37,386 bases of DNA from Actinomycetes bacterium (lineage in GTDB: Bacteria > Actinomycetota > JAICYB01): NCBI GenBank assembly GCA_025934435.1, contig JAICYB010000033.1, positions 1 to 37,386 on the forward strand, in the 5' to 3' direction. Positions 7,057 to 14,551 of the stretch are shown in pieces. Made by a program: the position numbers and the translations under genes. The notes beneath the pieces were generated by a model. That model worked only from the letters and a program-made list of their open reading frames with translations. It was not told the DNA's origin and made no database searches. The first letter of the stretch is position 1. Each line of letters starts with the position of its first letter.

Positions 7057-8631
7057 TTACGCCGGCTTCTTGACGCGGAAGCCCTTCATCGCAGGCGTTG
7101 CGTCGACGTTCCCGGCAGCGTCGACCGCGCGCACGTGGAACGTGTGATGTCCGCGCTTCAGCTTCGCGGTCGTGAACGGCGACGTGCACGGCGCGAACGC
7201 CCCGCCGTCGAGCGAGCACTCGAAGGTGACAGCGCCGCGGTCGTCCGTTCCGCTGAAGGTGAAGATCGCTTTGCGTCTGCGCTGCTTGACGCGGGTGGAA
7301 TCTAGCGAGGTCGTCGGCGGCGTCACGTCGTGGATGTTCAGCTGGACGACGCCAGGGACGCCGTCGATGGCGATCGCGTAGACCTGCGACTGGACGGCGT
7401 TGAAGTAGACGCTGCTCTGCGGGCCACACGTGGTGGAGTCGTCGTTGTCACCTCTCTGCATCAGCAACGGGAAGGACGCGCCGTCGTCGTACACGCTTAG
7501 CCACGTATCGACGAAGGAGCCGCAGGTGTCGATCGTCACGGGACCCGAAGACGGCGCCGTCCACCTGTACCAGACGGAATTCGTCGCGGCGTGTCCACCG
7601 TGCGTGTTCTCCATCGGCTCGGCCGTTGCAAGGAGCGTCGACCCGGTGACGGATGTCGGGAACCCGCTGATCGCCGTCGCATGGCCGAGGGCGTCGTTGC
7701 CCGGTGTCGTCGCGATGTCCATCCGGATCGTCCCGGTCTGGGGAGCGTTGGCGATGCCCGGTCCGCCGTCGACCGTGATCCGGAAGACGTCGCCCGCGGC
7801 GGCGGCTGAGAAGGTGACCAAACTGCCTTGGCCCGCCGGCCCACAGCCCGGTGTGTCGTCGTTTCCTTGCACGAGCGTGAGGCCGCCCATGTTGAATGCG
7901 GTCCCCGTGTAGACCGCCAACAGTGTGTTGAACGAGCTGTTGCAGGTCTCGGCGACGTAGCTTCCCGCGGCGGGGGCCGTCCAACTCCACCACACGGACG
8001 ACCCGCCCGGTTGCCCGGCGATGTCCGGCTCGCCCGCTTCTTTCGTCGCGCCTACGTTCGATCCGGTGATCGAGAGCGGCGCGCCGGCGATCGCTGTGCC
8101 CGAGAAGTCGTCGTTCGGCGGCGATACCTCGAGGTTCATCACGTACGTCGTCGCCGTCGTCGCGTCCTGATCGATCCTGAAGTAGTACGTCGTCCCTACG
8201 TGGGCCGCCCACTTCGCGGCGCTCAGGTGATTCGAGCTGCCGCAACCGTCGTCGTTGAAGACGACGTGTTGGATATTCGAGTAGGTCGGATTGGTTGCGG
8301 GACCGTTGTACACGTCGAGCAGCGAATCGAAGGCCCCGTTGCTCAGGTTGTTCGGGTCGCACATCGAAGCGGTCACGGTCTCGTCGGCGGGCGGCGTCCA
8401 TTTCGCCCAGACCGAACCCGTATCCCCGGCCGTGTCGTTCGTTTCACCCGCGAGCGTCTCGTGGGTCGCTCCGATCAGGGGCCCGGTGTCGCCGGTCCCA
8501 TTGCCGATGTCATTCGCCTGCGCGAGATCGTCGTTCTGCGGCATGAAGGCCTGGGCGGACGCACGCGGCGCGCTGCCCAGCAGGACGAAGAGCGTGATGA
8601 CCGCGGCGATGCCTCTGCCCCGTGTTCCCAT
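7057..8631 (-). CDS. Exported protein with three PPC-like beta modules and a C-terminal Ig-like module
   Basis: A 524-residue secreted protein. Residues 1-27 form a Sec signal peptide (RGRGIAAVITLFVLLGS, cleavage near ASAQA). Three similar modules of about 120-140 residues follow at roughly 32-170, 171-310 and 311-435. Each opens with a NDD/NDA turn and a GxTxxATxE strand, then has SVWWSWTAP-like and CGxxxDTxLxVY strands, resembling bacterial pre-peptidase C-terminal (PPC) domains. Residues 436-524 form an Ig-like module (FECSLDGGAFAPC ... HTFHVRAVDAAGNVD). There is no catalytic domain and no sorting or membrane anchor, so it is probably a released or surface-associated binding protein. It is divergent from the KstR-controlled operon; whether the operator also controls it is unknown. 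Confidence 0.85.
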   Translation of the reverse strand: MGTRGRGIAAVITLFVLLGSAPRASAQAFMPQNDDLAQANDIGNGTGDTGPLIGATHETLAGETNDTAGDTGSVWAKWTPPADETVTASMCDPNNLSNGAFDSLLDVYNGPATNPTYSNIQHVVFNDDGCGSSNHLSAAKWAAHVGTTYYFRIDQDATTATTYVMNLEVSPPNDDFSGTAIAGAPLSITGSNVGATKEAGEPDIAGQPGGSSVWWSWTAPAAGSYVAETCNSSFNTLLAVYTGTAFNMGGLTLVQGNDDTPGCGPAGQGSLVTFSAAAAGDVFRITVDGGPGIANAPQTGTIRMDIATTPGNDALGHATAISGFPTSVTGSTLLATAEPMENTHGGHAATNSVWYRWTAPSSGPVTIDTCGSFVDTWLSVYDDGASFPLLMQRGDNDDSTTCGPQSSVYFNAVQSQVYAIAIDGVPGVVQLNIHDVTPPTTSLDSTRVKQRRRKAIFTFSGTDDRGAVTFECSLDGGAFAPCTSPFTTAKLKRGHHTFHVRAVDAAGNVDATPAMKGFRVKKPA

Positions 8632-8671
8632 CCGACACCACTATCCACCCGATGGCAAGAGCTGTCCGAAC

Positions 8672-8685
8672 TAGAACATGTTTCA
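8672..8685. promoter_or_regulatory. KstR-type operator upstream of the FadE-kstR-transporter operon
   Basis: TAGAACATGTTTCA fits the KstR consensus tnnAACnnGTTnnA at every fixed position. It lies 24 bases before the ATG of the first acyl-CoA dehydrogenase gene, and kstR is the third gene of the same string. KstR would therefore repress its own operon until steroid-CoA accumulates. Binding is inferred from the motif and the regulator's identity. Confidence 0.8.
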
Positions 8686-8709
8686 GTTCCTGTGCCAGAA
8701 TCGCCCGCG

Positions 8710-9648
8710 ATGGATTTCGCCTTCGACGAGACCCAGAGGGACATCCAGGATCTCGCCGCCCGGGTCTTCGCGAAGGCGACACCGGAGCGGATCAGGCAGA
8801 TCGAGGCCACGCCGGACGGTGTCGACCACGACGTGTGGGCCGACCTCGGCGCGGCGGACCTCGTCAAGGTCGCGCTCCCGGCGGCGTACGGCGGCAGCGG
8901 TCAATCGATCCTCGAGCTCGGCGTCGTCCTCCAAGAGATGGGGCGGCGGGTCGTCCCCGTCCCGCTCCTGCCGTACGCCTTCGCGTCGCTGCCGGTCGCG
9001 GCCTTCAGCGACCGGACGGATCTCACGGACGGTCTCCTCGCGATGCAGTTCGACGACGAGCCCGTGCTGTCGGCGCCGATCGCCGACCACATCGTGCGCA
9101 TCGACGGCGAGCGCCTCGTCCTGCTCACCGACCCGAAGATCGAACCGACGAGGACGACCCACCGCCAGCTCGCCGGCTTCGTCACCGGAGACGGCGCCGA
9201 ACTCGCGCGGGGAGCCGAGGTCGCCGACTTCGTACGGCGTCACGCGATCGCGGCGATCTGCGCGACGGCGGTCGGCGTGTTCGAGGAGGCATTGCGGATA
9301 ACGGCGACGTACATCTCGGAGCGCAAACAGTTCGATCGTCCGATCGCGACATTCCAGGGCGCCACGATGAAAGCCGCCGACTCCTACATCGATCTCGAAG
9401 CCATCCGCGCGACGACGTGGTCGGCGATCTGGCGTCTCGCCGAATCACGCACGTGCGACGACGAGCTCGCGATCGCCAAGTTCTGGGTTGCCGACGGCGG
9501 CCAGCGGATCGTCCACAACTGCCAGCACCTGCACGGCGGCATCGGCGTCGACATCGATTATCCGATCCATCGCTACTTCCTCTGGGCGAAGTACCTCGAA
9601 CTGACGCTCGGCGGGGCGACGAAACATCTCTTGGACCTATGCATATAG
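8710..9648 (+). CDS. Acyl-CoA dehydrogenase, FadE28/ChsE1-like short subunit
   Basis: A 312-residue acyl-CoA dehydrogenase-fold protein, shorter than the usual 380-400 because the middle beta domain is compressed. The N-terminal helices start FDETQRDIQDLAARVF. The C-terminal domain carries the ERKQFDRPIATFQGATMKAADSYI helix and QHLHGGIGVDIDYPIHRYFLW, the usual FAD/CoA-proximal segment. In actinobacterial steroid loci such short subunits pair with a full-length partner to form alpha2beta2 enzymes (FadE28-FadE29) that dehydrogenate the steroid side-chain CoA ester; the neighbour at 9639 is that partner. FadE26/27-type is the main alternative. Start ATG 8710; a GTG at 8692 is possible. Directly preceded by a KstR operator. 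Confidence 0.85.
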   Translation: MDFAFDETQRDIQDLAARVFAKATPERIRQIEATPDGVDHDVWADLGAADLVKVALPAAYGGSGQSILELGVVLQEMGRRVVPVPLLPYAFASLPVAAFSDRTDLTDGLLAMQFDDEPVLSAPIADHIVRIDGERLVLLTDPKIEPTRTTHRQLAGFVTGDGAELARGAEVADFVRRHAIAAICATAVGVFEEALRITATYISERKQFDRPIATFQGATMKAADSYIDLEAIRATTWSAIWRLAESRTCDDELAIAKFWVADGGQRIVHNCQHLHGGIGVDIDYPIHRYFLWAKYLELTLGGATKHLLDLCI

Positions 9649-10790
9649 AGCTCACCGAAGAGCAGCACGCGCTCCAGAAGGAGTTGCGCGAGTACTTCGC
9701 GAACCTCATCACGCCCGAGATCAGTTCGAAGATCGGCGACGAGGACGAGATGGGCGACACGTGGCGAGCGACGATCCGCCAGATGGGGACGGACGGATGG
9801 CTCGGCATCGGGTGGCCGAAGCAGTTCGGCGGCCGGGGACGAGGCCCGATCGATCAGCTGATCTTCTACGAAGAAGCGGGGCGAGCCGGCGCGCCCGTGG
9901 CACTGGTCACGATCAACACGGTCGGTCCGACGATCGCGCAATACGGCACGGACAAGCAGAAGGAGTTCTTCCTACCGAAGATCCTCGCGGGAGAGATCCA
10001 GTTCGCCGTCGGTTACTCCGAACCGGAGGCCGGCACCGATCTCGCGTCGCTCCGCACGAGGGCCGAGCGGCACGGCGACGAGTACATCGTGAACGGGCAG
10101 AAGGTGTTCACCACCGGCGGCCACGCGGCCGAATATGTGTGGCTCGCGTGCCGCACCGATCCCGATGCACCGAAGCACAAAGGGATATCGATCCTCATCG
10201 TGGATACGTCCGATCCGGGTTATTCGTCGACGCGGATCCACACGGTCGCCGGCGGGTTCACGAACGCGACGTACTACCGCGACGTCCGCGTCCCGACGGA
10301 CATGCTCGTCGGCGAGGAGAACGGCGGCTGGCGGATGATCACGACGCAGCTCAACTTCGAACGCGTCGCGCTCGGTCCGGCCGGACGCATCTTCCGTCTG
10401 CTGAACGCCGTCACCGAATGGGCGAAGGCGAACGGCGCGATCGAACAGGAGTGGGTGCGCCTCACGCTCGCGCGCGTTCGCGCGAAGGCCGAAGCGTGCT
10501 CGCTCATGAACTGGAAGGTCGCCGCGTCGCAGCAACGCGGACGCTTGAATGCTGCCGATGCGTCCGCTCTCAAGGTCTTCGGGACGGAGCTCCGCATCGA
10601 AGCGAACCGTCTGCTCATGGAGATCGTCGGCAGCACGGTGCAGGGCGGAAGCCCCGGCGCAGCGCTCGACGGGTTGCTCGAGGTCGGCTATCGGGGTGCG
10701 ATCGTCGGAACGTTCGGGGGCGGGGTCAACGAAGTGCAGCGCGAGATCATCGGCGCTGCCGGGCTCGGGATGCCCCGAGTTCCGAGATGA
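9639..10790 (+). CDS. Acyl-CoA dehydrogenase, FadE29/ChsE2-like catalytic subunit
   Basis: A 383-residue full-length acyl-CoA dehydrogenase. Family landmarks: N-terminal helices LTEEQHALQKELREYF, the GIGWPKQFGGRG turn, FAVGYSEPEAGTDLASLRTRA (flavin-binding strand), VNGQKVFTTGGHAAEYVWLACRT, and Glu241 in NFERVALGPAGR, placed like the catalytic base of FadE29-type enzymes. The C-terminus has LLEVGYRGAIVGTFGGGVNEVQREIIG. It overlaps the short partner by 10 bp, so the two should be made in equal amounts and assemble as a heterotetramer. Expected reaction: alpha,beta-dehydrogenation of the shortened steroid side-chain CoA ester. The stop overlaps the ATG of kstR. Exact assignment (FadE28-29 versus FadE26-27) rests on lengths and gene order. 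Confidence 0.88.
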   Translation: MHIELTEEQHALQKELREYFANLITPEISSKIGDEDEMGDTWRATIRQMGTDGWLGIGWPKQFGGRGRGPIDQLIFYEEAGRAGAPVALVTINTVGPTIAQYGTDKQKEFFLPKILAGEIQFAVGYSEPEAGTDLASLRTRAERHGDEYIVNGQKVFTTGGHAAEYVWLACRTDPDAPKHKGISILIVDTSDPGYSSTRIHTVAGGFTNATYYRDVRVPTDMLVGEENGGWRMITTQLNFERVALGPAGRIFRLLNAVTEWAKANGAIEQEWVRLTLARVRAKAEACSLMNWKVAASQQRGRLNAADASALKVFGTELRIEANRLLMEIVGSTVQGGSPGAALDGLLEVGYRGAIVGTFGGGVNEVQREIIGAAGLGMPRVPR

Positions 10791-11380
10791 CCGACGTCGC
10801 ACCACCGTCGCCCGACACCCTTACCGAGAAACAGAGCGCGCGCCGGCAGCGCGTCATCGAAGCGGCCTTCGCGCTCGCGGAAGAGGGCGGCTACGACGCC
10901 GTGCAGATGCGCGACGTCGCCGCGCGAGCGGACGTGGCCCTCGGGACGGTGTACCGGTACTTCTCGTCGAAGGATCAGCTCCTCGCCGCGGCGTGGTCAC
11001 GCTGGCGGACGCAACTCGAGCGACGCCTGCACGGACAGCCCTTGCAAGGTGCGACGCGCGCGGAACGCGTTCTCGATTTCCTGATGCGAGCGACCCGTCC
11101 GTTGGAGCGGCGTCCGAAGCTCGCCGCCGCGCTGCTCATCTCGTTCGCGTCACCCGACGTCTACGCTGCCGAACATCAGCGCGAGGTGGCGTCGTGGATG
11201 ACTCGCATCGTGCTCGAGGCGCTCGACGGTCTCCCCGTTGCCGATCAGCAGGACATCCGCGAGGTCCTCGGACACGTCTGGTACTCCGTGCTCCTCGCGT
11301 GGGTCAACGAACGCATCGACGTCTCGCGCATGCACGAGCTGCTCGCGACGTCCTGCCGCCTACTGCTCGACGACAGATGA
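10787..11380 (+). CDS. kstR: KstR, TetR-family repressor of steroid catabolism
   Basis: A 197-residue TetR regulator. Its DNA-binding region (about 20-65) reads GGYDAVQMRDVAARADVAL followed by GTVYRYFSSKDQLL, nearly the same as M. tuberculosis KstR in the recognition helix. Another shared element is VWYSVLLAWVNER near the C-terminus, where mycobacterial KstR has VWLSNLLAWL. KstR represses cholesterol uptake, side-chain and A/B-ring genes and is released by 3-oxo-cholestenoyl-CoA. Two perfect KstR-type sites occur in the window (8672 and 18804), the first in front of this operon, implying autoregulation. ATG 10787 overlaps the preceding stop by 4 bp, and its own stop overlaps the ATG of an ABC ATPase gene, so regulator and transporter are cotranscribed. 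Confidence 0.9.
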   Translation: MTDVAPPSPDTLTEKQSARRQRVIEAAFALAEEGGYDAVQMRDVAARADVALGTVYRYFSSKDQLLAAAWSRWRTQLERRLHGQPLQGATRAERVLDFLMRATRPLERRPKLAAALLISFASPDVYAAEHQREVASWMTRIVLEALDGLPVADQQDIREVLGHVWYSVLLAWVNERIDVSRMHELLATSCRLLLDDR

Positions 11381-12114
11381 GCCTGCTCGACATCGGCGGG
11401 GTGTCCGTGCAATTCGGCGGTGTCGCCGCACTGACCGATGTCGACCTGACCGTGGATGAAGGAACGGTGACCGGGCTCATCGGTCCGAACGGCGCCGGCA
11501 AGACGACGCTCTTCAACGTCATCTGCGGGCTGCAGGCTCCCGTCGAAGGGGTCGTCCGCTTCGACGGACGAGACATCACCCCGCTCAAGCCGTACCAGCG
11601 GGCCCGGCTCGGTATCGCGCGAACGTTCCAACGCCTTGAAGTCTTCGGGTCGATGACGGTACGCGACAACATCCGCGTGTCGGCGGAGATCCTCAAAGAC
11701 TGGCAGCGCGGGGGCCCCGATCCGCGCGCCGTGGCGGACGACATCATGGCGCGCCTCGGGCTCTTCCCGTTCGCCGCCGAGCGCGCGGATGAGATCCCGA
11801 CCGGCCACGCCCGCCTCGTCGAGCTCGGACGAGCGCTCGCCGTTCAACCGAAGGTTCTCTTGCTGGACGAACCGTCCTCCGGCCTCGACGAATTCGAGAC
11901 GGACGATCTCGCGAACGTGATCCGCGGCCTCGCGCGCGAAGGACTCGGCGTGCTCCTCGTCGAACACGACGTCGAATTCGTCGTCGGCGTGTGCGCGAAG
12001 ATCCACGTCCTCGACTTCGGACGGATCCTCGCCGTCGGAACGCCGCGCGAGATCCAGCGGAGCGCGGCGGTGCAGGCCGCCTACCTCGGCCCCCGGAAGC
12101 CGGCTCGTCGATGA
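11377..12114 (+). CDS. Branched-chain-type (LivG-like) ABC transporter ATPase
   Basis: A 245-residue ABC ATPase of the LivG type. Walker A is GPNGAGKTT (36-44); the GIARTFQRLEVFGSMTVRDNI segment is the LivG Q-loop region; Walker B is VLLLDEPSSGL (160-170); the switch His is in VEHDVEFV. The signature motif is unusual: where LivG proteins normally have LSxGQ, this has IPTGHARLVELGRAL (140-154). The LivF-like partner at 16452 has a canonical LSGGEQQ, so the ATPase dimer would be asymmetric. It would energise import by the permease at 14552 together with the LivF-like subunit. ATG 11377 overlaps the kstR stop (ATGA). Substrate not readable; the context suggests a steroid or steroid acid. Confidence 0.9.
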   Translation: MSLLDIGGVSVQFGGVAALTDVDLTVDEGTVTGLIGPNGAGKTTLFNVICGLQAPVEGVVRFDGRDITPLKPYQRARLGIARTFQRLEVFGSMTVRDNIRVSAEILKDWQRGGPDPRAVADDIMARLGLFPFAAERADEIPTGHARLVELGRALAVQPKVLLLDEPSSGLDEFETDDLANVIRGLAREGLGVLLVEHDVEFVVGVCAKIHVLDFGRILAVGTPREIQRSAAVQAAYLGPRKPARR

Positions 12115-13076
12115 CGACGTTCACGAAACGGCGCACGCGTCCGGTTCGTGCAACGAAGCCCGAGCGGAAGCACGTCTGGCGCCTCCTCGGTTACGTCGGG
12201 ATCGCCGTCGGTTTCGCGGCGATCGGTTTCGCAGCGACGCTCGCGCCTCGCTCGCCGAGTGCGAGCGTTCGGTTCACCGCGCTGGCCGGACGCCCATCCG
12301 CCATCGCCGTCACGCCGTCGGCGCTGTACATCACCGACGATCAGGCGGGATCCGTCCTCGTCGTCGATCCGCGAACCGAGCGTGTGATCGGACATCCGAT
12401 CGTCGTCGGAGCGGGTCCCGTGGCGGCAGTCGTCGCGGACGGATCACTCATCATCGGACACAGCTCCGGCGACCTCACGCGCATCTCACTTCGCACGCGC
12501 CGCGTGACGGGACGTGTCCATGCCGCCGGCTCCATCACGGGTCTCGCCTCCGACGGGACCCGAGTTTGGGCGGCCGACCTCGGACGCCGCGAGCTCGAAT
12601 CGATCGATCCGCGCCGCCTCCGTGTCGCTTCCCGCGTGCCCGGCGTCGCGGCCGTGCGCGTCGCGGCGACGGCGAAGGCCGTGTGGGCGACGACGGCGGA
12701 CGACGCCGTCGTTCGCTACGACGTGACGACGCATCGTTTGCGTCGCGTGCATGTCGGACCGGGACCGATCGGTCTCGTCGTCGATCGGTCGTCGGCTTGG
12801 ATCGCCGTCAGTGAAGCGTCACGCGTCGTTCGTATCAACACGTCGTCGATGCGCGTTGGCGATCGCGTCCTTGTCGGACGAGGCCCGGTCAACATCACCG
12901 AATCCCGCGGCATCGTGTGGGTCACGAACAACGACGACCACACGTTGAGCGGGATCGACGTGCGTTCGCGTCGCGTCGTCGGGCTTCCGCTCGACGTCGG
13001 CCCCGACATCCGCGGCACGGCCGGCTCGTGGTTCGTCGGGACGGATCCATCGGGCGTTGTGAAGGTGAACGGTTAG
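12111..13076 (+). CDS. Membrane-anchored YVTN/PQQ-like beta-propeller protein
   Basis: A 321-residue protein. A short basic cytosolic tail (TKRRTRPVRATKPERKH) is followed by one transmembrane helix at about 24-46 (LLGYVGIAVGFAAIGFAATLAP). The rest, outside the cell, is built of about six blade repeats of the YVTN kind, for example SALYITDDQAGSVLVVDPRTERV, GTRVWAADLGRRELESIDPRRLR, SSAWIAVSEASRVVRINTSSMRV and GIVWVTNNDDHTLSGIDVRSRRV. There are no catalytic residues. Propellers of this kind bind ligands or partner proteins. It is embedded, with an ATGA overlap, between the LivG-like ATPase and the substrate-binding lipoprotein. That suggests an accessory role for the transporter, such as ligand capture or a docking platform. 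Such a subunit is not standard for Liv systems. Confidence 0.85.
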   Translation: MTTFTKRRTRPVRATKPERKHVWRLLGYVGIAVGFAAIGFAATLAPRSPSASVRFTALAGRPSAIAVTPSALYITDDQAGSVLVVDPRTERVIGHPIVVGAGPVAAVVADGSLIIGHSSGDLTRISLRTRRVTGRVHAAGSITGLASDGTRVWAADLGRRELESIDPRRLRVASRVPGVAAVRVAATAKAVWATTADDAVVRYDVTTHRLRRVHVGPGPIGLVVDRSSAWIAVSEASRVVRINTSSMRVGDRVLVGRGPVNITESRGIVWVTNNDDHTLSGIDVRSRRVVGLPLDVGPDIRGTAGSWFVGTDPSGVVKVNG

Positions 13077-13103
13077 GCTGTGGCAACTAGGGGAGAAGGT
13101 GCT

Positions 13104-14543
13104 GTGCGAGCACGGCTTATCGCGTTGTGCCTGATCGGGATCTTCGTCGGTTCGTCCTGCGGATCCCGCTTGCCGACGAACGTGCTGAACGCGCTGGATT
13201 CGCGGAACGCGAACACGAACGGCGGTGGTTCGTCCGCCGCGAACACAGCAACGACGTCCGGGAGTACGTCGAACGGTTCGGGTAACGCGAGCGGTGCGGT
13301 CGCCGGCGGACCAACGTCTTCCGGGGGCTCCACGACATCGACGAATGCGAGCGGAGGCGGCGCGGCGCCGCTGACGGTTTCGAGCTCGCAGTGCGCGAAG
13401 TTGAAGTCGGGCGCGCCGGGGGTTACCGACACCGAGGTCAAGGTGGCGAGCATCGTCACCGACTCCGGTCCGCTTCCCGGCGCGACGGAAGGTTCGTATC
13501 GCGGCGCGGCCGCGTACATGGCCCGAGTGAATGCCGGCGGCGGCGTCTGCGGCCGGAAGATCACCGTGCTCAAGGGTGACGACGGGCTCGACCCGGCGAA
13601 AGGGCGCGCGGAGTTCGAGCGGCTCGAGCCGCAGGTGCTCGCGTTCGTCGGTTCGTTCGCCGTCGCCGACTCGGGATACATCGATCTCATCAAGTCGACC
13701 GGCGTGCCGTATGTGTCGCTCACCGTCGACCCGAGCGGCGGCGACGTCAAGAACGTGATGCCGAAGACGGCACGCGATTACGTCTTGACGTCACCGTTCG
13801 TGTGGTGGAAGAAGACGCATCCGAAAGCGTCCAAGGCCGCGATGCTCTACGCCGACGTCGGTGGCGTGTCGTCGAACGTGCCGGGATTCGCCGCGGGCAT
13901 CAAGCGCGCGGGTTTCACGTTCGCGTATGCACCGGCTGCCGCGCAGGTGACTTCTCCGGACTACACCCCGGAGGTCCGTAAAGCGCAGCAAGCCGGCGTG
14001 CAGTTCTTCTTCCTGTTCGCATTCGAGGTGAACATGCAGGTGCGCATGGTCCGCAACATGCGCCAGCAGAACTACAACCCGTCGATCAAGGGCGCGAACA
14101 TCGCGTACAACTCGAAGTTCTCACAGTTGCTCGGGACGCAGGGTGACGGGTGGGAGAACTACCAGCCGCATCTTCAGTTCCTCGACCCGAACGAACCCGC
14201 GCGCTCGGCGGCGCTGCGCGACTTCATCGGCTGGAACAACCGTCTTTTCCCGGGCGGACAGCTCGATCTGTTCCCCGTTGACGGATGGGGGTTCAGCGCG
14301 CTCTTCGTCGACGCGCTCGCGCACGTGCAGGGATCCGTCCTGTCACGTCAGGCGTTGCTGAACGCGTTGTTCGCGGAGAAGTCGTTCGACTACGGCGGCA
14401 TGGAAACGCCGGTGAACCCGCAGACGGGTCTCGGAAAGCCTTGTTTCAACATGGCGATCCATAAGGGTGGCCACTGGGTCCGTGAGTACCCGACGAGCCA
14501 GCTCTTCGAATGCAACATGGGGGAGAACTACAAGTTCCGGTGA
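13104..14543 (+). CDS. Branched-chain-type substrate-binding lipoprotein with long low-complexity tether
   Basis: About 479 residues. The N-terminus RARLIALCLIGIFVGSSCG is a lipoprotein-type signal with Cys near residue 19 (weak lipobox GSSC). A Gly/Ser/Thr/Asn-rich tether of some 55 residues follows, then a periplasmic-binding-protein type I (LivJ/LivK-like) domain. Its landmarks are TDTEVKVASIVTDSGPLPG, RGAAAYMARVNAGGGVCGRKI, LAFVGSFAVADSGYIDLIKSTGVPYVSL and PDYTPEVRKAQQAGVQFFFLFA. The start is GTG 13104, favoured by a GGGGAGAAGG ribosome site; a GTG at 13080 would add eight residues. The long tether could let the binding domain span a thick envelope. As part of the kstR operon it is the most likely steroid-recognising subunit; the ligand is unproven. 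Confidence 0.88.
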   Translation: MRARLIALCLIGIFVGSSCGSRLPTNVLNALDSRNANTNGGGSSAANTATTSGSTSNGSGNASGAVAGGPTSSGGSTTSTNASGGGAAPLTVSSSQCAKLKSGAPGVTDTEVKVASIVTDSGPLPGATEGSYRGAAAYMARVNAGGGVCGRKITVLKGDDGLDPAKGRAEFERLEPQVLAFVGSFAVADSGYIDLIKSTGVPYVSLTVDPSGGDVKNVMPKTARDYVLTSPFVWWKKTHPKASKAAMLYADVGGVSSNVPGFAAGIKRAGFTFAYAPAAAQVTSPDYTPEVRKAQQAGVQFFFLFAFEVNMQVRMVRNMRQQNYNPSIKGANIAYNSKFSQLLGTQGDGWENYQPHLQFLDPNEPARSAALRDFIGWNNRLFPGGQLDLFPVDGWGFSALFVDALAHVQGSVLSRQALLNALFAEKSFDYGGMETPVNPQTGLGKPCFNMAIHKGGHWVREYPTSQLFECNMGENYKFR

Positions 14544-14551
14544 TGCGCTAA

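Noticed and set aside
13104..14543. Tandem repeat or CRISPR-like signal in the Gly/Ser/Thr/Asn-coding stretch (about 13210-13380)
   Set aside because: The repetition comes from low-complexity codons of a lipoprotein tether. There are no constant repeats with unique spacers.
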